Of a stretch of 12,338 nucleotides of DNA, positions 1 to 6,428 are shown piece by piece. Source of the stretch: Chrysochromulina parva (Eukaryota > Haptophyta > Prymnesiales > Chrysochromulinaceae); assembly GCA_002887195.1 (NCBI GenBank), contig PJAB01001765.1:1-12338 (forward strand), read 5' to 3'. The notes below the pieces were generated by a model. The model saw nothing but the letters and a program-made list of their open reading frames with translations. It had not been told where the DNA came from and did not search any database. Every line of letters begins with the position of its first letter. Position 1 is the stretch's first letter. The translations under genes were made by a program, and so were the position numbers.

Positions 1-558
1 ATCGGGCAGGTGGCCATATGGAGTGAGGCCGACGGCCGCGATCTCGTACCGGCGGACGGGCCCACGCGCGTACCGAGGCGTCGCACCACGGTGCTGCGCA
101 TTGAGGATGCGAGTCGCGTCGTAGAGCGCGCCAGCATAGTTGGCGCCGCTGTCGACGAATGCGCACGGCATGCTCACTAGCATTAGCGTGTTTCGAGGAC
201 CTGCACTCAGCCGTGATGCTCGGCTCTCCGCCGCCTCAACTGCTGCCGAAGAAGCAGCATCCGACGGATGCACGATTGCAGAGCGCCATTGACGCTGTCG
301 ATCGATGTGCTCCAGGCGGTGGCTGCGGCAAAAGGGAAATTGCTGAGGCGATAGCCAGCGGCACAGTATGGCCGGGGGCATGACCGAGAGTGGCTCCTCC
401 TCGGCAAAGGCGCGAAAGCTCTGGCTCCAGATGACGCTCAAATCGGGGTCCGAGGTGATATTGTACACGCGACGTCGCGTTCTGCTCCCGTCGACGCTCA
501 CGGGTGGCGAGCATGTGACCGGCGTCGCGGTAAGGTCGGCGAGGGAGAGCTTCGCCAT
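1..558 (-). CDS. Unrecognised protein, N-terminal part, runs off the left edge
   Basis: Read leftward from an ATG at 556-558, the frame stays open for 186 codons to base 1 with no stop, so the 3' end lies outside the window. The start has a favourable context: A at -3 and G at +4 (ACG-ATG-GCG). The protein begins MAKLSLADLTATPVTC. A middle part, roughly residues 100-120, is rich in Ala and Ser. The last 60 residues look more ordered and contain MPCAFVDSGANYAGALYDAT followed by RGPVRRYEIAAVGLTPYGHL. I recognise no family, signal peptide or membrane segment. Third-position GC is high in codons from bases 1-120 and 301-558 but close to half in 181-300, so that stretch could be an unrecognised intron or the frame could be wrong there. 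It lies head-to-tail downstream of the kinase gene on the same strand. An open frame this long is unlikely but not impossible by chance at this GC content. Confidence 0.5.
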   Translation of the reverse strand, partial: MAKLSLADLTATPVTCSPPVSVDGSRTRRRVYNITSDPDLSVIWSQSFRAFAEEEPLSVMPPAILCRWLSPQQFPFCRSHRLEHIDRQRQWRSAIVHPSDAASSAAVEAAESRASRLSAGPRNTLMLVSMPCAFVDSGANYAGALYDATRILNAQHRGATPRYARGPVRRYEIAAVGLTPYGHLPD

Positions 559-804
559 CGTGTGAACAAGGGATCGCGCCCTAGGCGGCGCTTTGAACGT
601 GCTTTTTGCGTGTATTCGAGGTTCTTTCTATTAAAAGGGGTAGGCGAATCTAGGCCATGCGAGTCTAGGCCACGCGAGTCTAGGATGTGATTGTACAGTT
701 GCGAGCTTGTAATCGTTGTTGTGCCTGCAGGCGTTCACACCGTCACTGCGAACGCGCCCTGAGGTGTGCACCAAGGGCGAGAACGCGTCAACGCGACCAT
801 CGCG
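559..804. other. Spacer between the unrecognised gene and the eIF2alpha kinase gene
   Basis: This 246-bp stretch should hold the 3' UTR of the kinase gene and the promoter and 5' UTR of the leftmost gene, both on the minus strand. It is less GC-rich than its surroundings around 600-640. On the minus strand CCTTTTAATAG at 628-638 is AT-rich and lies about 70-80 bases upstream of the ATG at 558, so it is a weak TATA-like candidate. A 15-bp tandem repeat at 644-688 is listed separately. No AATAAA is visible on the minus strand for the kinase transcript. Confidence 0.5.
644..688. repeat. 15-bp tandem repeat, about 2.7 copies
   Basis: Units run 644-658 (gcgaatctaggccat), 659-673 (gcgagtctaggccac) and 674-688 (gcgagtctaggatgt). 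The first two differ at two positions and the third diverges in its last four or five bases. The core TCTAGG is kept in all three. It lies 86-130 bases upstream of the start codon of the leftmost gene on that gene's promoter side. Confidence 0.8.
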
Positions 805-1366
805 TCAACGACGGCCCTCGTGCTCCTCATCCGCGCGAAGCTCCGCGGCGAGCAGTTCGAGCTCAATCGTGTGCCGGCGTCGGAGTGCCGCGACGGCGCT
901 CGCCCTGCGCGCCGGGTTGGGCGAGTCGGTCTCCGACACTCCGGAGAGGCTGTCAAAGAGGACGCCGGAGATCTCGAGTGGCGCAAACGAGGGCGGTGGC
1001 GTGGGTGGGCAGGGAGGCGGTCCCGGGAGCAGCGTCGTCGGCGGCGGCACGGCGGACACGCTCACACGCAGCGGCATCACGAGCGGCGAGCCGAGGGGCG
1101 TCGTGCAGCCGTGAGGCAGCGGTGGCGGCTCCGGTGGTTGCATCACCGGCGACGTGTGCAGTGATCCATGCCTTGAGCCTCGCTGCGACGCGCGCTCCGA
1201 CGCGAGACGCGAGCCGAGCATCGACGCGAGCTGTGAGGCGGTGGTATCTTGAGAGCCAATCTCAGAGATGTGGCTTGAGTCTCCTCCAAAGAGCGGTGAC
1301 GGCGAGGCGGCGCGGCTGCTGCCGCCACCGCCACCACTGCCGCCAAAGCCACCACCGCCGCCACCG

Positions 1367-1428
<62 letters not shown>

Positions 1429-3615
1429 CGACGCGGTCGACATGCCCGGACCGAATGAAGGTCCAGGCGTAGGTTGGATGACATTGAGCACCTCGGAGCA
1501 GGTGGGTCGCTCGGAGGGCGCCTCCGAGAGCAGCCGACCTATGAGCGACGCGAGCGTCGGCTGCGTCTGCACGAAGCTCGGCGGCAGCCGGTGCGCGCGC
1601 AGCTCTGCAAACGTCTTGGCGCGCTCCATGGCCGAACCAAAGGCATGGAAGAGTTCAAAGGCGATGAGCCCGAGCGGGAACATGTCGCACGCGGGCAGCA
1701 CCGCGCCGCCTTGCATCTGCTCCGGCGCGGCGTACGACGGAGTGCCCGTGCCTGCTGTGTTGAAGCCCGCGCTGCCGATGCCCAACAGGTCGACAATCGG
1801 ATAATTCGCCGTCCTCGCGCCGTTGTGGAAGCTGCCGCTGTCGTCCTGGCTCGCCTGCTGGAACTGCTCTCGGTCCGCGCGCTGCTTTGAGAGTCCAAAG
1901 TCCATCAGCTTGAGTGTGCCCCCTTGGTCGAAGCAGCAGTTGGATGGCTTGAGGTCGCGGTGCACGATGCCGCATGCGTGGACGTGCTCGAGCCCCTGGA
2001 CGATCTGCACTAGCACCGCGAGCGATCTCGCCTCATCGAGCCGACTCACGCCGCCGCCGCCGCCGCCGCTCGTCATCGTTGTCGCCCGGCTGCTCGTCGA
2101 CGAGCCGCTCCGTTGGCGGCTGAGAGCGCAGTCGCGCTCCTCGAGATAATCCTTGAGCGAGCGCGCGTCGCACAGCTCCATCTGGATGAAGAGGGACTTG
2201 CGATACGCCCACTGGTGTAACAAGGAGGGCGCCGTCGTCGACGGCGGCTTCGGCCGCATCGAGGGCTGCACCCGGGGCGCCGCCGCCGGGGGGCCACCGC
2301 CTCCACCACTCCAATCGTCCGCAGGATCTGTCGACTCGGACCAGCTGCCACCCGAGCGGCTAAACTCTTCGCTGTACTCGTCGTGCTCGCCGCCCGCGAC
2401 GCCGGCGCGCTCCGACCGGCGCGGCGGCGCGCGGGGGCTGAACCCAATGCGCGCCGTATTGAGCGCCCCCAGCCCAAGCAACGCGTCCTGGCGCGCAAGC
2501 AACAAGTCCTCCATCGAGCCGAGCGACTGGTTCGGATTCGTCAAGTTCGGATTCGTCAAGTTGGGATCCGTCAAGTACGAATTCGTCAAGTTGGGATTCG
2601 TCAGCTCGGGTCCGCTCGTGCCGCTCTCGCTCAAGGGGAGGTCTGCGGCGGCACCCGACGCCTTGAGCAGCTTCAAGCTGCCCGTGCGCTTGAGAGGCGT
2701 CCCGGGCTGTTGGCGCCCGGCGGCGGAGACCGAGGTGGCGCCAGCGACGACGTTGTCGAAGAATGAAGGCCAATCCGTCTCGATCCATGCTGAGTGGTAC
2801 CGGCAGACGTTGGGATGGTTGAGGCGTGCGAGCGCGCGCACCTCGCGCAGCACGCGCTGTGCCGCCACCTCGGACTGCGCCGACGAGCCGGGCCGACTCC
2901 AAAAGAACACGCGCTTGATCGCATACTCGGTGCCATCGAGGATGTTGCGCGCGCGGAAGACGGCGCCGCCGCCGCCCTGGCCGAGGCGCTCGAGCAGCGT
3001 GAACTCGGACGTGAACCGTGACGCGACCGCAAATGAGCCCAGCCCGAACGAGCTCGCGGCCGTCGGACTCAGCAGGCTATCCCACGGCGACCCGCCCGGG
3101 CCCGACGACGGGCCGCACGTCGACGGGAGCGTCGCGGGAGCGCCGCGCAGCGAGAGCGCCGTCGATGACGAGGCGCCACCGCCCAGCTGCGGCAGGTCGA
3201 TCGGCGCCTCGAGCAGCGTACGAATCGACACCGGCGCCATCGGCGCGGGCGCCGGTGCGCCGGCGGCCACGCGCTGCATCTGCGTGAGAGCCAGCGCATG
3301 CTGACTCTGCAGGCCGAGCACCGAGGCGCTCTGCGCATCGCCGAGGCCAACCGACTTGCAAAGGCCCTCGAGAACGCCGCGAGAGAGTAAGCCGACGAGA
3401 GAGAGCTCGAGCGCGCCCTCGATCATCTCCTCCGGGCTGCGCGATGCGCGCTGCAGGAGGCGGAGCAAGATCGAAAGCTGGTTGTCCTTCTCCTTGTCGG
3501 AGAGAGAGAATGCAGGCAACGGAGGCGTATTCGACAGGTCGGGCGACGGAGCCGCAGCGGCCGGAGGGCTGGTATCGAGGTCCGACTCGGTCGAGAACAG
3601 CCCGCTCCTTGACAT
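805..3615 (-). CDS. eIF2alpha kinase, HRI-like (EIF2AK1 type)
   Basis: A 936-residue Ser/Thr kinase predicted to phosphorylate eIF2alpha and damp translation under stress. Residues are numbered from Met at 3615. A helical N-terminal region (38-86) resembles the HRI N-terminal domain. The kinase domain spans about 203-712: Gly loop LGQGGGGAVF (211-220), AIK Lys234, Glu258, then LNHPNVCRYHSAWIE (266-280), typical of eIF2alpha kinases. An insert of about 190 residues (280-472) precedes LFIQMELC (475-482), HRDLKPSN (Asp554), DFG (Asp572), GTPSYAAPEQ (624-633) and the family motif FELFHAFGSAMERAKTFAEL. All catalytic residues are present. The long insert between strands 4 and 5 is a family hallmark. 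No signal peptide or membrane segment is seen, which argues against PERK, and no RWD or HisRS domain, which argues against GCN2. The tail has 27 glycines and several RxxS-like sites. The open frame continues upstream: an in-frame ATG at 3747 adds Met-Arg repeats from simple-sequence DNA, so I prefer 3615, although its -3 base is C. No introns are needed. Confidence 0.9.
1348..1428 (-). repeat. GGC trinucleotide run encoding 27 glycines
   Basis: On the plus strand this is a run of GCC codon-length units with four or five ACC interruptions near its left end and one at its right end. The central stretch 1381-1425 is 15 uninterrupted units. In the kinase frame it encodes Gly 730-756, just after the kinase domain, followed by Phe-Gly-Gly-Ser and five more Gly. 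Such GC-only triplet runs are prone to length change and to assembly error. Confidence 0.95.
2534..2608 (-). repeat. Five 15-bp tandem repeats encoding LTNPN units in the kinase insert
   Basis: Five units of 15 bp start at 2534, 2549, 2564, 2579 and 2594, with the plus-strand consensus ggattcgtcaagttg. They encode LTNPN, LTNSY, LTDPN, LTNPN, LTNPN at kinase residues 338-362, inside the insert that splits the catalytic domain. The unit is a multiple of three, so copy-number change keeps the frame. Confidence 0.92.
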
Positions 3616-3665
3616 CGGCGGGGTCGGAGGTCGGTCGGAGAGGTGTGTGCGCCGAGCCTCGTGTG

Positions 3666-3674
3666 TTACCGGTA
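3666..3674. promoter_or_regulatory. TTACCGGTA palindromic motif upstream of the kinase start
   Basis: TTACCGGTA sits about 51 bases upstream of the preferred kinase ATG. The same nine bases occur at 6415-6423, six bases before the ALG10 ATG, and I saw no other TACCGGTA in the window. The regulatory role is inferred only from position and recurrence. Confidence 0.25.
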
Positions 3675-3716
3675 CAGTTACTTTGTCTAACACTCGGTAG
3701 AAGTGTGAATGGTAAC

Positions 3717-3750
3717 CGCATCCGTATGTACGCATCCGCATCCGCATCCG
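3717..3750. repeat. GCATCC hexamer repeat
   Basis: The plus strand reads accgcatccgtatgtacg followed by three consecutive gcatcc units (3732-3749). Read on the minus strand in the kinase frame the units become Met-Arg-Met-Arg-Met-Arg, which creates several spurious in-frame ATG codons upstream of the likely kinase start. Confidence 0.85.
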
Positions 3751-3988
3751 CGTATGGACAGGTGCGAGGTGTGGACGGTTCAGTGGCTGTGCACCGACGT
3801 TTTCGCAGATCCATCTCGCACACGCGTTCACCCACACGCAGTGCGCTCCCGCGCTCTATGCTCGGCTCCCACATGAATACCTGCGCCCTCTGTACCTTGC
3901 CTCTCAAGCGCGCCGCCTCGCTTGCATGCCTTCTCTCATAATTCGATGGCTTCCAGGCTGTGCGCGTCACGGCGTCAGGCGCCACGCG

Positions 3989-4076
3989 CGACACGGCCGC
4001 GCTGAGGGGGCGGGGGCGCTCGTCATGGCGCCCGACACGGCCGCGCTGAGGGGGCGGGGGCGCTCGTCATGGCGCT
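3989..4076. repeat. 44-bp perfect-length tandem duplication
   Basis: Bases 3989-4032 are repeated at 4033-4076 with a single difference at the last base (c versus t), and the next four bases (cgac) begin a third copy. Each copy contains a GC-box-like gggggcgggggcg. It lies 37 bases beyond the stop codon of the Tic110-like gene and several hundred bases upstream of the kinase start. The near identity suggests a recent duplication. Confidence 0.95.
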
Positions 4077-4113
4077 CGACTCGCGGGCCGCTGGCGTGGC
4101 GACGCGCTCGCGC

Positions 4114-6255
4114 TCAGTCCGCGTCGGCGGCGCCGGCGAGGATGGCCGCGACTACGCCGGGGCGCGCGCCGAGCTGGCGCTCCAGGTACGCAATCGTCTG
4201 CTCGGCGGCGGCGGTCAGAGGAGCCTCCTCCTCGAGCAGCTGTCCAACGACCGTGCTCAGGAGCATCTCGTCGACGCCCGTGTTGGCATGGAGCTCGCCG
4301 AGCGCCGCGAGGCCGACGCGGAGCGTCGAGCGCACGGCGGCACAGGCCTCGAGCCGCGCGGTACAGCTCGCGCTCGTGTCGCACGTCTCGGTCGTATCGA
4401 CGAGCCATCCGTAGTAGGCGTCGACGCCGAGCTTCTGCGCGAGGGCGGGCGGGAGGCCGAGCTGGGCGGCGAGGGCATCGAGCCGCGCACCCGCCGCCTC
4501 GTCAAACCGGCCGCCGTCGAGGGTGGCGTCGAGCTGGGCCGCGTACTGCTGGCGCGCGCTCGCGTAGGCGGGGTCGCTCAGGCAGAGCATCGACGTGAGA
4601 AGGGACTGGAGGGCTTCGAGCTCGGGCACGCCCCTTGCAGCCTCTTGGAGCGCCGCCGCGCTCGCCTCCGCCTCGGCGGGCAGTGGGAGGGCGCCGAGGT
4701 ACCGGCTCGCGAGATCGGCTGCAGGAGTGGTCCCAAAGCCGCCCGAGACGGTCATCATCTCGCCCAAGAACTGGGCGTACTGCACGAGCTTGACCAGCTC
4801 CGCCTGGCCGGTGGCCGAGAGGCCCTTGGCATGCAGCTCGGCCGCGTTCGCGAGCCGGCGTGTGAGGAGCCTGCGGGCCTCCTCGGTCACGCTCGCCTGC
4901 GCCACCTCGGTCGGCAGAGCGAGCTCGGCCTGACGAAGCGCGAGCGTTCCCCACACGCGCACGGCCGACGGTTTCGAGGCCATCGAATCGTACGCCTGCT
5001 CGAGCGTCGTCTTGAGCGCCTCGACGAACAGCGGCTGCGTGACCGCCTGCAGCCGCGTGCTGGCCGAGCGCACCTGCAGGATGCCCTCGAGCTCGCCGAG
5101 CAGCTCCATCGCCGCCTCGTCCAGCCGTGCACTCCCATCGGGCAGGAGCACCCGCAGCTGCGCGTCATAAATCTCCGCATGCACCGCGGCGGCCGCCTGC
5201 TCGCTCAGGCAGAGGGCGCCGCGCGCGGTGCGCAGCTTCTCGGGCGCCTCGGTGCGGTTGTACTTGCCCACCGCCCGCGTCACCGCCTGCCGGTAAAAGG
5301 GCGTCGACACGCTCGCCACAAGGCGCGCGGCCTCGCGCCCATCCAGCTGCAACGCTTGCTGCACCGCCTCCGTCGACGCTTGCCCCTTGCTCGTGCTAAA
5401 GAGGCCGGACGAGAGCCAGAGCAGCGCCGAGAGCTCCGCGGGCAGCGAATCGGGCGCGTGGGCCTCCAGGGTCAGCTCCGACTCCTTCAAGAATGCCTGC
5501 ACCGTTTGCTCGTGGACCGCCTCCGTCGCGTTCCAGCGCAGCCCGATGCCGCGGCGCAGCTGGCCGAGCTGTGAGATCTGGGCAGGCGTGTTCTCCTCCG
5601 AGTCGAGGAGCATGCGCAGATACTTCCTGTAGACCTCTGAGAGCTGCGCCTCGAACTCTGCCGGGTTCACGTCGTACCGTTCCTGCAGCTTCGCCACGTC
5701 CGCCGGCTTGAGGCCTTGGAGGCCGACCTCGCGCACCATGTCGGCGATCACCGCGGGCACGACGGCCTTGCGCTGCTTGGTCAGCGACTTGCTGACGAGG
5801 CTGCCGGCTACGCCGCCGCCGAGCAAGCTGCCCAGCGACGCGATGCGCCCCGCCGGTGGGGTGAGGAACCACGCGACCAGCGCCGAGAGCACCGTGACAC
5901 CGTTCGTGGTCACACCCATCGCAAACGGACCGATGCCGCGCAGGCGCTTCTGCATGGGCGTGAGCTGCGCGCTGATCTGCGCGAACACGTCGTCCTCATC
6001 GTCCGCCGCCGTCGGAGGTGGCTCCGAGAACATGCGCGCCGAGTGCGAACGCTGCACGCTGGCGACGGATTCGCCGGTCGCGGTGGCAATGGCGGCGATC
6101 GCGGGCAGCGGCGTGGCCGGCCCGATGACACCAGCGCCCAGATGGCGCACGGCGGGCCGACGCGTCGAGCCGACGGCCGCGGCCGGCGAGCCCTGGAAGG
6201 CTGCAGCGCAGCAGGGCAAGAGACACAGCGCTGCGGTGCGCCTAGATGCCGCCAT
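4114..6255 (-). CDS. TIC110: Tic110-like chloroplast inner-envelope translocon protein
   Basis: A 713-residue protein resembling Tic110, the scaffold of the plastid inner-membrane import machinery that recruits stromal chaperones. The N-terminus MAASRRTAALCLLPCCAAAF has basic residues, a hydrophobic core and a Phe right after Ala-Ala-Ala. It is followed by a Ser/Arg/Pro/Ala stretch (21-75) poor in acidic residues. This is a typical bipartite presequence of a red-type secondary plastid. An acidic patch (85-89) precedes two likely membrane segments (about 111-131 and 138-155). The rest is helical repeats with Tic110-like stretches, for example VYRKYLRMLLDSEE (208-221), VHAEIYDAQL (358-367) and RLANAAELHAKGLSATGQAE (467-486). 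Plant Tic110 is nearer 1000 residues, so this form is shorter. The ATG at 6255 has G at +4. The gene is divergent from ALG10, with 173 bp between the starts. Assignment rests on recalled family sequence, not a search. Confidence 0.85.
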   Translation of the reverse strand: MAASRRTAALCLLPCCAAAFQGSPAAAVGSTRRPAVRHLGAGVIGPATPLPAIAAIATATGESVASVQRSHSARMFSEPPPTAADDEDDVFAQISAQLTPMQKRLRGIGPFAMGVTTNGVTVLSALVAWFLTPPAGRIASLGSLLGGGVAGSLVSKSLTKQRKAVVPAVIADMVREVGLQGLKPADVAKLQERYDVNPAEFEAQLSEVYRKYLRMLLDSEENTPAQISQLGQLRRGIGLRWNATEAVHEQTVQAFLKESELTLEAHAPDSLPAELSALLWLSSGLFSTSKGQASTEAVQQALQLDGREAARLVASVSTPFYRQAVTRAVGKYNRTEAPEKLRTARGALCLSEQAAAAVHAEIYDAQLRVLLPDGSARLDEAAMELLGELEGILQVRSASTRLQAVTQPLFVEALKTTLEQAYDSMASKPSAVRVWGTLALRQAELALPTEVAQASVTEEARRLLTRRLANAAELHAKGLSATGQAELVKLVQYAQFLGEMMTVSGGFGTTPAADLASRYLGALPLPAEAEASAAALQEAARGVPELEALQSLLTSMLCLSDPAYASARQQYAAQLDATLDGGRFDEAAGARLDALAAQLGLPPALAQKLGVDAYYGWLVDTTETCDTSASCTARLEACAAVRSTLRVGLAALGELHANTGVDEMLLSTVVGQLLEEEAPLTAAAEQTIAYLERQLGARPGVVAAILAGAADAD

Positions 6256-6428
6256 GGGCCTCGCTCACTCGGACGATGGGAGTCGGAGATTGGGACCTGG
6301 CAGATTATTCACAGCAGGCTTCGCCGCGAACGTCGGAGCGCCTCGTCTGAAGCAGAGAGATTTTGCCGAGGCAGCTTTCCCCTGTTGTGAAAGTGTTCGG
6401 ATGATCTTATACGATTACCGGTAGCGAG
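6256..6428. promoter_or_regulatory. Head-to-head promoter region between the Tic110-like gene and ALG10
   Basis: Only 173 bp separate the two divergent start codons, so both promoters and 5' UTRs must fit or overlap here. The stretch is less GC-rich than the flanking genes. An inverted CCAAT (ATTGG at 6289-6293) lies 34-38 bases upstream of the Tic110 start. On the ALG10 side, TCTTATACGATTACCGG (6405-6421) leads into the start. An in-frame TGA at 6402-6404 fixes ALG10 to begin at or after this point. No TATA box is obvious. Confidence 0.6.
6415..6423. promoter_or_regulatory. TTACCGGTA motif just before the ALG10 start
   Basis: An identical nine-base match to the motif at 3666-3674 upstream of the kinase gene. 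Here it ends six bases before the ATG, so it must be at or near the transcription start or within a very short 5' UTR. Its role is inferred from recurrence only. Confidence 0.25.

Larger units (their letters stand above)
3616..4113. other. Spacer upstream of the kinase gene and downstream of the Tic110 gene
   Basis: This 498-bp stretch should contain the 3' UTR of the Tic110-like gene and the promoter and 5' UTR of the kinase gene, both on the minus strand. It holds a palindrome TACCGGTA (3667-3674), a CATCCG hexamer repeat (about 3717-3750) and a 44-bp tandem duplication (3989-4076), each listed separately. The kinase frame stays open through part of it, but a possible N-terminal extension would be low-complexity. 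No convincing gene is seen here on either strand. Confidence 0.6.

Noticed and set aside
687..1804. Plus-strand frames with poly-Arg or poly-Pro runs
   Set aside because: These runs are the GCC repeat read in other frames. The kinase frame gives poly-Gly in a continuous protein.
2153..3304. A 383-codon plus-strand open frame opposite the kinase gene
   Set aside because: It overlaps conserved kinase motifs on the other strand and shows no recognisable domain.
805..3615. Identity as PERK or GCN2
   Set aside because: There is no signal peptide, lumenal beta-propeller region or membrane segment for PERK, and no RWD, pseudokinase or HisRS-like region for GCN2.
3616..3837. N-terminal extension of the kinase up to 3837
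   Set aside because: The codon at 3835-3837 reads GTG on the minus strand, not ATG, and the extension includes Met-Arg repeats from a simple-sequence run. It is not a credible eukaryotic start.
4069..5574. A 501-codon plus-strand open frame opposite the Tic110-like gene
   Set aside because: It is antisense to a gene with clear family similarity. Its product is Arg/Leu/Gly-rich with no domain, as expected of GC-rich shadow frames.
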